Below, piece after piece: positions 1-12,894 of a stretch of DNA of 64,000 bases. Under the pieces are notes generated by a model, which had not been told where the DNA came from, searched no databases, and worked only from the letters and a program-made list of their open reading frames with translations. This stretch comes from Acanthaster planci (Eukaryota; Echinodermata; Asteroidea; Valvatida; Acanthasteridae). The DNA lies in assembly GCF_001949145.1 (NCBI RefSeq), contig NW_019091434.1:513965-577964 (forward strand), read 5' to 3'. Made by a program: the position numbers and the translations under genes. Position 1 is the first letter of the stretch. Every line of letters starts with the position of its first letter.

Positions 1-123
1 ACGGTAGCTGTGGCCGATGAAGTAGTGCAGATGCAGAGACAGATGGGCAGAGAGACAGCTGCTACATTGGGTTTATCAAATGTCGCGCTTGAATTATCAG
101 AGCAACTGGTGTATCGCCACCTT

Positions 124-1197
124 TTATACGACTGAGGAGTGCGTACTGCTGCGGAAGGCTACGCGTACTGCCCTACGGTACGTGGGGCACATGGCGTAAT
201 AAATAATGGGATTGATAGCCGAGTTCAGGAACAGAAGGCTATGACTGAAAACCCTCATACTGTTCTGAAGATCATTGACTTCCAAGAATTCCAGTCCTCT
301 GAAATAGCCGGCAATGTAGACGAAATTGATGCAGGCATATGGGACCTGGCAGATGAAGAAGACCGTACCATTTGTGACAAGCATACGAGCGACTTGGTTG
401 CGGACCCGACGAGCTCTGTGCGCCATGTCTTCCTGGCCATTAGTCTCGGTAATGTGGCGTTTGCCTAGAGTGCGGATGATCTGGACGTACATAACCGCAT
501 TGCCTAGCAGCGCAATCATGAACGGTATGGATGAGGCCAGGTTGCCGACCACCAAGGCCCACGGTGCCAGCGGCAGGCAGAAGCCGATGATGTCGGGGAG
601 ATCGGCGAATTTCTCGGTGCCGTTACCGCTCGGCCAGGTGACACAGATGCGGACCGGGTCGGCGTACTGCAAGACGGCCAGGGATGTAAAGGCCAGGCCC
701 ACGCACCAGGTGCCCAAGATGAGCTTGACCGCCCGTCGCTTGCTGTTGACAGCCAGGTGTTTCAGCGGGCGGCAAATGGCGTTGTAGCGCTCAGCAGAGA
801 GTAAACAGATAGTGGCGACGGATGCAAAGTAGGTTAGGAATGGAATGCCGAACGACACAGGGCAGCTGAGGTTAAGCAACGAGTGAATGTGACTGCGAAC
901 GGGAGCCGGCAGATACATCAGGTAACTGAATATAGTGAAGACTAGAAAGAGGATATCGGCAACGGCCAAGTTGATCAAGAAGATGTTGGTGATGGTCTTC
1001 ATGTAAGCCACCCGGGCTACAGACACAAGGAAGGACACATTCCCAGGCACACCGATGACCAGGGCTAGGATCTGGATACCCAGGGCGATCGCTCGAGATC
1101 CTGGGTTAACCAGGTAAGTTGATGCCCGCTTGACATCATCAGTCAGGTTGAGTTGGAAGAGATCTGAACAGTTCAAATGACTCGTGTCCAAGACCAT
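124..1197 (-). CDS. Class A (rhodopsin-like) GPCR, intronless, orphan; paralog A
   Basis: Single-exon 357-residue seven-transmembrane receptor. The N-terminus has glycosylation sequons at N9 and N17. Approximate helices: TM1 36-62 (Asn53 in a GN motif), TM2 69-95 (Asp81 in LAVAD), TM3 108-136, TM4 155-178 (Trp164), TM5 212-242, TM6 270-296, TM7 313-336. Cys112 and Cys185 would form the TM3-ECL2 disulfide. ERY at 136-138 replaces DRY; NPIIY at 329-333 is intact. TM6 reads F-I-C-Q-V-P (281-286), so the usual toggle Trp is Gln. Length, the short tail and intronless structure fit peptide receptors of the rhodopsin beta type (TRH, neuromedin U or FMRFamide receptor-like), but I cannot name the ligand. 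The start is the first Met, in context AAAATGG; the ~20 bases before it also resemble those before paralog B. About 80% identical to the gene at 12895-13977, in divergent orientation. The call as a GPCR is firm; the subfamily is inference. Confidence 0.95.
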   Translation of the reverse strand: MVLDTSHLNCSDLFQLNLTDDVKRASTYLVNPGSRAIALGIQILALVIGVPGNVSFLVSVARVAYMKTITNIFLINLAVADILFLVFTIFSYLMYLPAPVRSHIHSLLNLSCPVSFGIPFLTYFASVATICLLSAERYNAICRPLKHLAVNSKRRAVKLILGTWCVGLAFTSLAVLQYADPVRICVTWPSGNGTEKFADLPDIIGFCLPLAPWALVVGNLASSIPFMIALLGNAVMYVQIIRTLGKRHITETNGQEDMAHRARRVRNQVARMLVTNGTVFFICQVPYACINFVYIAGYFRGLEFLEVNDLQNSMRVFSHSLLFLNSAINPIIYYAMCPTYRRAVRVAFRSSTHSSVV

Positions 1198-4100
1198 TTT
1201 TGCACGAAAATGCAGTTAACTTTACTGCAGGCTAAGCGTATTTCATTCGTACTGATGAGCTACAGTTGGTAGTGGTAAGAACGTAGATTAGTTTCTACGA
1301 TGTTCCCAGCATAATATATTCAGCGGGAGCGATGGGCTGGCTGTACTTGTAACATTCTTGGTGGCTTGCAGTTTACGTGATCACCCGACCTGCTGGCAAT
1401 AGAAGCCGTGCTCGTGCGTGACCACGGAAGAGCAGTGAAGATGCGCATGCGCGTGTTACTGGTTGAGCTGTACACCGGCGCTTGGCATACCGTCATAAAA
1501 GACGTCATATATATACACATTGATTGCAGCAATAACTTCAATCTCTGACTGAGTGACACTTTTAAGGGATACGCCTAACAGTTAGTCCATCCATGAGGGT
1601 TTAGTCAGTGGTGTAGCCAAGGAGGCTTAAGGACGCCTCCCCCCAAAAGAAATCGTCGCTCCCATTCACGGCCACCCATTGGAAATAAGGCATGCGGGAA
1701 AATACATAAATGGGAAATCCCCGATTCTGTAAGCACTTGTGCCACGGTAGCTGGAAAGCTGGTTCATCAACCTTTATCTTCAGGCAAACTTGAATTCTCA
1801 ATTCTGATTGGTTGACTCATGGCAATAAACAGTGTGACATATAACTGTGTTGCACATTCCATGTCAAACTCCGCGTAATGCGCTATTTAACTCGACGCAA
1901 TGCGCTAATTTTACGCTAAAAGCAACGCACAACTTCCAATTTTACTGCAAATTCTAAGGTGGTGCGTTTGATATGCATAGGCCCTTATAACATCTTTACC
2001 GCGCATCAAGTTTGCTTGAAGATAAATTCACTAACTGATAATATGTTCATCACTGTGTTTAAATTATTTTGAGTCGAATTACATTTCATTGTGACCTTAT
2101 TTCACACTGGAGTACAGAATTACAACGAAGCACGTGTTGACCTTATAACTTCAGTGGTCATGTTCATCACTATCCCCTCGAGCCCCCCCCCCGCTCCTCC
2201 TGTAAACAGAACCCTGGCTTCGCCGCTCCACTGAATTCAGTCATTTTTAACGTAAGTTGTAATTGTTTTCCGCACAGCGGTACCCCCTGTTCATTTTGAC
2301 CCAGACCGGACGGCGGTCAGCCGACCCAAGTAAGCTTGTCGGTCAAGTGGTGTGACGTCTGCTTTACATTAATAGCATGAGGTCAAGTCCCAACAAAGTA
2401 GGCTATTTTTTTTTAAAGCCCGGCCTAAAAGAACAATTTTACAGTGTTTGTAAATGTTGGGAAAGGGCATAAAACTCCCGATATAAAGAAAATTAACATT
2501 AAATGTATTGTTGTCAACGCCATCCATTGTTATGATCATTACTGCTATGAATTAGGCCTGTTTGAGTATTTGAGTACAGTAACAAAAGTACTCACATTTG
2601 AAATTTATAATCCTAGGCCCACTTGTCAGACTTGAAATACTGGTTGAGAAATGCATTCGGATACGATAGCTGGTACGCAGCATTCATGGGAAGAGTTAAT
2701 CACATAATCAGTTATGTTGAAGGGGATTAAGTATCGAAAATCAACTGATGCAAAGACCATCACGGTAGGTTTCAGCGACGGAGTGTGTCCAACAAAATCA
2801 TTCTAGGAAAGATAGATCCGAAGAGCATCATTAGAAGAACTCGCAGTCACCATGGTGACTGGTGGCCTGTCTGTTGATGAAGATCACCGCGCCTTTAACG
2901 ACCACGGAGGGGGGGGTACGCGATATGAAAACGACAGCAGCCGGGAATAAACTAATCTACGGTCACTGTCAGTGACAGTTTGCTTACTGAACTCCTATTC
3001 CATTTAATTTGGTTTGCTGTTTGACTTTGCGCGACTACCCGCAAAACCTGGGGGAAATTACGAAATCTGCATATCATACTACTTGGATTGATGGCCTGTC
3101 CTGAGACACCCCACCCCCCACAGCAGTCTTGGTTTGTACACACTTCAACGCGGGTTTGTCGATCCAGAGAAGACACACTCAGTAGCTTTAATGCATAAAC
3201 TGTGGATGGATGGATATGCGGATAAGTAACGCGCCGTAAATGTATCTCGTTACGCGCAATTTTCAAAGGTACCCGTCTGATCGTTATACGATGTCGGCCT
3301 GTTTACTCTGTTAGAGAAATACCCGTAAATGTCATTAATAACTCAGCTAACACGGCGCGGTACATTTTTCACGGCAAGTGTTTCAAACCCCATTTTTTGA
3401 GATCTGGTAAATGAAATCATGAGGATGACATCTGTAAAGGCTGTGGGCATGATGATGCATTTGTCTGTTAAGCTTTAGCTGTGTAGTGCCGAATTAATGA
3501 TTCAGCGGCTGGCGACACGACTGTTTTTACCATGTTGCTACTAGTGAGTAGAAGCCTTTTTAAAAACCAAGAAGTGTATTTTTGTTTTACGCCCAGGAAA
3601 GAGCAACTGTTGTTTATCTCTTAATAAATTTGTTACAACGAGAAGGGTGGAAAAGATCAATCAGTCCATCTTGAACTACTTCTGGGATAAAACAAATGAA
3701 ACTTTAAAATAGCTAAACTGAAAAAAATGAGGATCGGGATAACGATGCATTAATACAGGAAGATAGTAAAATGGGCACGATAAAAACCCTCTGACGTATA
3801 ATAAATAGGGCAGGGAGTATCAAATAGGAATATGAGTGGACTGTCGCACATTAATATATAATATGTTGAAACTAGAGAAGTGAAACAGCGATAAAATTGC
3901 AAAATTACACCTTCAGTTCAGATAACGTGTTCAGATAGACTTCACTCATTAGTTGTACGAACGAAAAAGGACCATTTAGAACAATTAGTACAGACAAAAC
4001 GAATCTTAAGACTAATTGTAAATTCAGCCAATTCTCAAGGCTGGATGAGACTTTTTAAGAGACAATAAGCCCTTCACAACTAAACACACATAACAGAAAT

Positions 4101-7100
4101 AATTGTCATAGTGTGGATATCAGTCCTGCCTGTATAATTTAATAGAGTGTGGCAACTTGTGAGCTTATCACTGTAAATAAAACCAGCACTTTTGCACGTA
4201 TGACAACAGAAGAGTGGTTACGTCTACATGGGTCCAGAGCTATGCTACAGTAATCCTGTCTAGATCGGATTAGATAAATGTTAAGCGTCTTCCAAATAGG
4301 ATCCTAGCATTTCACTTCATGTAAAAGGTCGTAACGTTTTGACGGACTTGTTGTAAATGTCATGTCAGCTAGCGTTTATTCCGGTTTATTTTCTAGCTCG
4401 ACATGACTCCTTTACCGTACAAAGTTAGCGGTCGACTACATATTATTATTAATAGATCTGTGTCAAAAGCTCAAACAATTGTCCTTACCTCACATTTTAG
4501 AGTCACCTCTCTGGAAAACTACTGCAAGTTTCCTTTTAGTAGAAAGTGTTAGTGTGATGACATATCAATACAGATCCATTGGGAGTAATGCACGTGCGTA
4601 AGTAAGATAATTATGAGAGTGGCGATCTCCTGAGATTTGCAGCAAATGCTAGAGAGGATGCTGGATACCTTCTTGGCATATCCATAACTTTACACTTTTC
4701 AAAATTCAATTTCTGGTGATCTGACAATTCACAGAGTATATAAGTCAAACTGGAAAATCTCGATGCCACCATTAGAGACATTGAGCAAAGGGAACTGCAT
4801 GTATACTTTACGAAATGTCATTAATGAAAAAGAGAAATAATATTGGTCCGTGAACATACCTTGTAAAGGTAAACCAGATTTTACCCTGGACCCAGACGGG
4901 AAAATTTCTCTAATAATGTGTGTGCGCACCCCCTACATGTTCACTGCTGCCCAAAATATTCGTAATGATATTCTAGTCTCTTTAGGAAGAAGGTCTTTAC
5001 AGATTGTGTAAAAAGCTTAGTAAAAGCTGTGCACTCTAATGGACACTATACCCCAGTGTCCAACTTGCTTCAGTTGCGAATAGCATCTATAAATTGTAAT
5101 GTATATCGCGGGAACATTTCAGATCTAAAACAGGGTCGATTTTCATCAGAAACACTGTCACCCATAATCCATCGGGCAGATGTACGTTTGCCGCGAGGAC
5201 GAGCAACTTTGTCAGGAAAAAGTCAATTATAGCAAAAAAAAAATAGCTTCTTAGACAGCCTCAAGGACTGAATATCATGGCATCAAGCAAGTTAGCTTGA
5301 GCAAGTTGTTATACAAAATTTGCCGAAATCATAGTATATGTACGCCTTCCGTCCATCAGTTGAAACGTATTTCATTCCACAAGTACTTTACAAAATTATA
5401 GCAACATGATCAACGATGCCTGGAAGAATGTGCGCGACCGTCCATGACTATGCCAGTACCCCCAAAGACACATCCTTGGCATCAGGCCTAGCCTTGGACT
5501 GCTCAGTGTATCAGCAAGGAAAGGATTTTGTTATCTCAGCTATATAGCGACCCACAACCCACTCACTACGCCCGAGTGATCTGTTTATAACTAACAGAGG
5601 AATATTAATTACGAGACGGGACGCGTGTAACATGCGCCATTGACCGTGCTGGGTACAGAAATCAGTAATTAAGTAAACCGACATAATTTATCAACAAAAT
5701 AGGCCATTTCACAACGTATCCATTGTGGTATCAATTCAAGTATGCTCAGACGAAAAGGCGCATCGAACTCGCATTCCCTATCCAACTACACATGTTTGTT
5801 ACCCCTGTCTTGAACACTATACGTTTTCCCGGTCCCTCTGTGCCATCCTAATCCGTGCAAAATTGAATGCTGCTGTTAAACGGTCATTCCGTTTCGACTT
5901 AATTTAAGACTGTGCGCAAATGTGCTGTTCCGTCATTCGATTTAACAAAATTATCAGCAAAATGAATAGTTTAGTCTCGAAACAATTCAATTTCGCAGGC
6001 GCTTTTTCGATGCGCGTGTTTCGTCATTTGTTTTTATTACTGGGCAGGCACCAGTCTAAACAACACACTGTTAAGCAAAGTGTTGGAGACAGACAGACTG
6101 CTGTCGCTGCACTCATCATGCAGTTAATGATATATAAAAGCTTGGTTTCGAAGGCAAGTACTGGGAATTACAAGTTCCGAGATGCATGTAGATCAGCTTG
6201 TCTACCTGCCAACGCCATCCATGCTGTATTTATTTATTACATCTTATAAAACGATGCATGAGCAAATTGACAGAACAACGAATTCAACGTCAACATGTGT
6301 CTGAGCTGGAGAGTGTCTGCAAACAGTGCAACAGACTGGTTGTGTTAAGGTAACATACCACAGAAGTTAACATACGCAAAGGTAATATACGCAAAAGTTG
6401 TTATTTTCGTGTTTATTTGATGAATTAAAGGCCACATGAAATACATACAGATTGTTTAGACCTTCATCAAGCTGTATAAGGGGAGGAATATGAGATGTAA
6501 GTTCATCAAGAAAAGTCTAATGTAAAGACTCTTATGGACTTGATTTTCAAAACTAAAATGACAAAATTAAAGTTTCCTCTGAACGATAACGAGAGTTCAA
6601 TGCATGTTTTGTATTGTAACACTGAAAAACTAATACCTTTCCTAATTCTGGTGGGATACTAGCGATCGAATTGCCTGAAATCGTGCCTTGTGGGAAAGCA
6701 AACCTTTAATTTCCTGCACAATTGCTTCTCCTCCCTTCTGCTTCTCAAGTATTTCCTTGAAATCCTACATCAAAAAAATATTAAAAACAAGATCTTTGAA
6801 ATCTGTGTTGACGTTTTATTCAAACTCTGAAATCACATTAAGGCCTGGTCCCCCTATAGTAGACTGATGTAATAAAAATACTGTGCAAATAAAGGGGTCT
6901 AGAGATATCAAATGACAATTACATGTACTGGTACTTGTTACCCAGGGACCCCCTGGGAAAAAAATGATCAAATACTTCTTTATTTTAAAACAATGATATG
7001 TGCACAAACACGTTCATGGATCATGTCATTATTTAAATGTTACTGTTCATTTAAATTGAAATGTGTCAGGATCCAAGAATGATAAAAGTGGCAATGTCAC

Positions 7101-8649
7101 TGTGTGATGTTCCTACATGTACTGGATACACAACTATGGGGTGTGCATGCTCTTGACTGGGTTCCTCTTTTCTAGTTATTATGAGAACTATGTGGAGGCC
7201 TACAATGTTTCACCAATTTCTCTCGAATTGTTATATCTTAGTAGGAATAGAAATTGAGCTTTTGCATGCATTTGTACATATGCATACAAACAACGTGAAT
7301 GAATAGCTCAGTTTAGGAAAGGAAATATCTGTGAGGTGCTACCAGAAATAAGAAGCAGGTGATGTGGAGTGGAAACACATTCAAGATTTCAGTACAGGGA
7401 TAATTAGGGTCAACATGTGAGAGTTCTGTTTGAACGTTTCACACTTCCCGTTACATTACAGAGTTTTGGTACTATTCTGGCAGTTGCAGACAACGTGTCC
7501 AAGCCGTTTTGCGAAATTATGTTTGGCTTCAAATCTCATAATCCAAAATCGCTTGAGTGGTCCGAGGGGTTGTATTGCACTTGGGTAGTGTGTCATGAAA
7601 TGGTGTTTAGGTTTCAAGTGGCGTTCTCCAAACACTTTTGTTGGAACAGACTATGGTGATTATGTGTTTCAGAAAAATAGTTTCTTCCTTGCTCACAATG
7701 GGAGCAAAGATGAAGTCCATGCATGGCGTGGAGCAGCAACAACAAGATTTCCCAGAACTCACTGTCCTCAGGAAATGAGTCACCTAGCAACACTGGTATG
7801 TGCCTCATCACGCACCACATCTGGGCTGCTTTCTGTTCAGCTGCTACATCGGGATGTGTACGTGCATGCTGAAAAAAATACGGGGCTTATTCTTCCGATC
7901 AGTTGGTCCATATTGTAACTTGTGAATCTTCCGTTCAAAGTGTCATGATCAAAGTGGCCTTGTTTTATCAATTCATTTAGTACCAAAATTCAGTTCCGGG
8001 GGCAAACCCCTTCCACGAGGTCACGCATGATGTCAGAAGCAACACTGTCTATTATGTGGAAGTGATGCACTTAATTTAAAACACATTGTTTCCTTATTCC
8101 AGTCTCTGCCTATAGCTAGGCCTGAACTAAACCTAGATCTGGTTGTAAATATTGTAAAATAGCAGGGTCCAGCACATGGTCAAGCTGCACCTATATAGGC
8201 CTCCATCCCGCGGGGTTTTTCTTCAGTGCCTTTAAGACCCTATTTTCTAACTTTAGGCCATCGCGTAAGCAGTGCACTGCAGAGTCCGATTCAGAAATCA
8301 CATCAACATGAAAACTGCCTTTACAAGTTTACCAGACATGTATAAGTTTGCTCTGCTACTCAAATATGTGGGTGTCCGTGTTACCTTTGACACCCTGTGA
8401 AGGAACAGCAACGTGTAAAACCACGGCATAACGTACTTTATGGTCTACGTTGACAGTTAAGCCCGGAGTAACAAAGTAGGCAATCAACGAGGACCCGGCC
8501 TGTGTTAGTACCAGTCGGACTGTGTCCGACCACGGCCATTTACCTGGATAACAGACTTCTGACGTTGCACGGGGACACATTTCTCGGGGGATAAATTTTA
8601 CCGTTGGGCATGGGAAAAAGTTTACCAGGAGGAGGACAGATTAACCTAG

Positions 8650-8748
8650 GTAAATGTGCCTCCGGGACACTTTTACCAGAGAGCGATACTGTAAAAGTGC
8701 GTGGGGACACATTTACTGGGTGCGGGGGCAGTTTTACTTTTTACACCG
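8650..8748. repeat. Inverted repeat built from GTAAATGTG...CACTTTTAC units
   Basis: The arms at 8650-8676 and 8691-8716 are imperfect reverse complements, and a further related unit follows to 8748. The same sequence, in the opposite orientation, is found at 20238-20300 inside the element at 20082-20382. This indicates a dispersed small mobile element with nested units; the ends at this locus are not clear. Confidence 0.65.
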
Positions 8749-11700
8749 AAATGGGTTTATGCCAGTTCCCAATGCAACCGTAGCCATTAGCTAAGTAATT
8801 CGCATGATTGTGGTCTGATGTCTCTTCGTAATAAGTGGGCTAATGGGTAGCGCATTCCCGTCAATGTTGGATGCGTGGCACCTGTGGCGTCAGGGTTTAC
8901 TTGTCTCCTGAACCTATTCTGATTTTCACTCGTGAGGGTGTATACTTGTAAGATGTGCTTTTAAGGCGACAGCAACTAGAGATGGAGGGGGCATATTTTA
9001 TTTGAAGGCACTTTTCATTCGAGGCCACAAAACTGTCCAAAAATCTTCAGAAGGGTGTACAATAATTAACCTGATGAATTTCTTTCGAGAAATATTATTC
9101 TGGGTCATGTCACCAGATACAACTGTTGCTTTGCCATTTCATCAAACCTGTTTTCGTCCAGGAAAACATCAGCCTGCATTTTCTACATGAGCAGTAAACT
9201 CCTCGGTGCTCCAGCGACGACATTTTTGATGCAGTTATCTAACGAGAACGTCCTGGGGTAAAGGAACCTCTCGATACTTGACCAGAGGATTGGCCAGCAA
9301 TTGATGGCTTTGACCACTTCAAGCAACCGCTCGACCCACTCAGCAAATCGTGACGATCGATGCGTTTTACCGTGTTAAAGGTAGTGTGGAAACGGTTGTA
9401 CTTTTGTCTTCAGAATAAAGAGGTTGATGACCGTGATTCGTTACTTATGACATTTGGGTCAAAGCATTGGGAGGAATAACTGGAGTTCTGGGGTATTCCT
9501 GCTATCTGGATATCGTCAGTGCACCCGTGGGATTGGCACTTGAAGGAATGTGTGTCAATGTCTTTGGTGTCTGTGTTTAGCTCAGATATAATGATGTCTA
9601 AACGAGTGTGTCTGCCAAATCTATGAATACTTGTTTCGGGGTATTCAAGTCAAGCCATTATGGCGGTGACATATCACACGAAGATGAATTGATTACGTCC
9701 CAACTAGACCACATCTTCAGCCTACCGAACGGTATCGTATAGACACGCCGCCACCAGAGTGTTTTCTGACGTTCGCCATGACAATGTGACCTCCCACAAG
9801 ATCGTTACATTTAGATTCCACGATACGACAGTGTTTCTAGACTCAATTCTGGTCCAGGGCCTTCCAACGTTTTCTTCTTCTTAAACTTCTGTATTTGTAT
9901 ACAGAACACTGATTATAATAGCCTTCAATTGCATTTCCGACTGTGAATAGCTAGGACATGCGTGCTACTCATCTGCGCCCACTCACACAAATGAAATTAT
10001 CTTCATCAAAACTAGGTTCGAACTCTCCGTCAGCTGGACACACCCTTATTGATTTGTGGTTTTTCTCTGACGGGGTAGTAGATTTTAACCAATTATCTCA
10101 TTCCTCTAGTTCAAAAGGGATTAATTACACAATCTTGTTGTGTTATCTATTTTGTTTTCATACCCAACAACTTTTTAAAAAGTCATGCTCCGAGTCACTA
10201 GGAATAGGGCAGCTTTAATTCTCAATATTTTTCTCCAATAGTCAGATTAAAAACAAGCCTGCATGATCAAAAACTGTGCCATGTTTGTCGACCTTTTATA
10301 AAGCTGACTCCAACGGAACTTGTGAAAACATGGGAGCAGGACGCACATGTTCAGAGCCCCTGTGACGGCGAGAAATCTGGCACTGTTGGACAACTAGAAA
10401 CCCTTGGTTTCATCAACAACTTGCTGTCGTTTATCACTGCCATTCACATTCGCATTCCTCATTGACACGCTCGCTCAGCTGCTCGGGTAGCATGACTCAA
10501 GCACGACACTCGTTGCCAGGGCTCTCAACGCGTGGATGCTTTTGGGTGTTGGTCGTTCAGGACGATCTCCATCTACGTCCAACATGCTACACTGGCTGTC
10601 CCCAACAGACGCTAAGACTCTGGTCCTTAAGGCGCATCGCGGGGATCCTGAACTCATGTCCATTAATAAGAGACATTCACAAGATAGAGGCTAACATCAA
10701 CAGAGTCATATAGTGTATAGTTAGTTCCGTATGAGACGCAGACTTTAGATATTACCTGCTTGATACTGTGCTGTATGACAGTTGAAAATAGAGATCATGA
10801 TTTTACCTATATGAGATACGGTACGGATTGTAAGTAATTTATATTAGTACGGACCATGTTCCCATGGGACCAAAAACACTAAACAAACAACTGTGACCTG
10901 ATAAAGAGAAGAACTGCCCAGTAGATAGATTTTAAGTTTACGCATGATGATTTTTTTTCTAAATGGGCGTACGTCTTATTCATGGGTCGCACCAAAGATT
11001 TTTCACCCGTAAACATGTACCGTATTGTTGGGTGTGCGGATCAGTGATTTTACGCGTATTGGTCAAAGTCTGTTGGACGACCTTGTGTGACGCGGTGAAC
11101 GTGTGTTCACACAGCCCTGCCGGTGTACCAATTTAGTTAATACTTCAGATTGTTTGGGGCGGCGCATGACAGGGGTAGCCATAATCCGGTCGTATCTCCT
11201 GCGATGCGGCTTTGAATTTTGATCAAACGAGGCAGCAGTGGAGAGCCGTAGCCAGTGTTCGATACTACTTGTGCATGCTGTAGTCTCACATGGAGACGCC
11301 GCACCGCGTGTTGCCAACACAGAGTACAACATAACCGTTGAAAACATTTCTTGTAGGGGTTTTCCTGAAGATATACCCCACATATATATTTGTAATGGAC
11401 GTTTGTAATGACACACACGCTAAAGTAAGGGCGACTCCTTCATGTTTATGGTGTTCCAATAGTCTAGCACGAAGAGAGGAAGAACGAATTTTCACTGCTC
11501 GAAAAAGGCTACTGCATATTTGATTACATTAGACTCACAAAATAATCCATCAAACGTCTCGTTTCCATCACAAAAGCTCACTCGCGTTCAAGTGTACGAC
11601 CCTGAACAATAAGCGAAACTAAATTGAGGAAGGAAACGTACGCGTACGTGAATAGCCGGAGTGTGTAACTCGTGGAAGATACTGTACATGTAGAGCCATA

Positions 11701-12874
11701 TTTTAGTGGCAGAAACAACCACGCTCCGAGTCACGTCATCTCTCGCGTCAAATAACAGAGAGACAACCCTGATCTTCTGAGCCACGTGATCTCGACTCTT
11801 TCTGTGTGAGCTGTGAGGCATGGGGACGTAGCAGTTTCAGTCTTAATCCCAGTTGCGACTTTTGAAAATGATGCTTCTTCACCACTGAACAACAGAGCAA
11901 CTAAGGGGCCATCTGAATATACAGCATGCTTTTTGAAGGTAAAGGGGTCGATAACCCCGTAGTTAGGGAATATCCATTCGTCCAACATTTATCCATGATT
12001 AGGAAGACTTCTTAATCCTACCATGTCAGAGTCAAGACGCATTTGTCTTTTATGTACCCCATGACGACATACCCTGCAAATAAAATGCACCTTGATGCTA
12101 CGTGGGAGAGCAGTGAATATAGTTCTTTCATTGCCAACACTATGATAGGGTGTCGTGGGTTAACCCTCAAAAGTTATGGCTCAGCAAAATCAATTTCATT
12201 TTGTAACTTTCAAAATAGTCTATTAAAACAGCCCTATGTTTGGATTTTATCATAATTCCACCTTCTGTGAGGTTTATTATTCGACAACGACCATATTAAT
12301 GCTACAGGGAAAATTTAATATATGCCACGTCATAACTTAAAAAGACGCTCGTGGAAATGTGCGAAACGTTTGGCGGACAGGGTTGCCACGGATTGTCCCA
12401 ATGAATCTTTCTTTTGTGTCAAGCACTGTGCCATAGAAAGCATCCTTGGGTGAGGTTGTAGTTTGTCCTTGGATTTTACATATGAAGTATTTCCTGAAAT
12501 GACAACCTTGCGCCCGCTAGTGTCAGTCCAAAGGAATTTTATGTTAAGGGTCATACGATCCGTCTGACACGACCTCTGTCGTCGAAGCAGTGCTTACGAT
12601 ATCCCATTTCTTGTGTTTTGCATTTCGCGCAGGTCGTAACATGGCCTCCATGGTTCCATCGTAAGTCACAAAATCCTGTTTCGAATCAATGATGTAGGCC
12701 TACTCACGGTACCTCTGCTAGTGTAAACAATTGATGCCAGCAGTCTCCTTGTCCTGCGTTCGAGAGAAGTGTTCTCCAAGCTGTTGCCCAGACCTCTGAA
12801 ACTGAGGATACCTGTAAAATAAAATTCACCGCACGGTAAACATTGAAACGTAAGTTCTGCCTTATGTAAATTTG

Positions 12875-12894
12875 AACTGCAGTTTCGAGCCAAA
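12875..12894 (+). promoter_or_regulatory. Conserved start-proximal leader of paralog B
   Basis: The ~20 bases before the ATG (an AACTGCAGTTTCGAGC-type stretch) align with the bases before the ATG of paralog A on the opposite strand (1217 down to 1198), differing at a few positions. The duplication therefore included some 5' untranslated sequence. Similarity fades further upstream by eye. I see no TATA box I can defend. Confidence 0.5.

Larger units (their letters stand above)
1198..12894. other. Intergenic block between the divergent GPCR paralogs
   Basis: No gene was recognised on either strand. Short open frames here lack family motifs or conserved structure. The block contains a GTAAATGTG/CACTTTTAC inverted repeat at 8650-8716, a homopolymer C run near 2186-2196 and a G run near 2908. 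The DNA is AT-rich. Promoters of both receptors should lie at the two ends, but none can be marked from sequence alone. Confidence 0.7.

Noticed and set aside
326-787. 153-codon plus-strand frame antisense to GPCR paralog A (and its counterpart at 13305-13667 on the minus strand)
   Set aside because: Shadow frames of the receptor genes. They resemble each other only because the receptors do.
7417-7918. Overlapping plus-strand frames of 80 and 107 codons
   Set aside because: No recognisable domain or splice structure. Not enough to call a gene or pseudogene.
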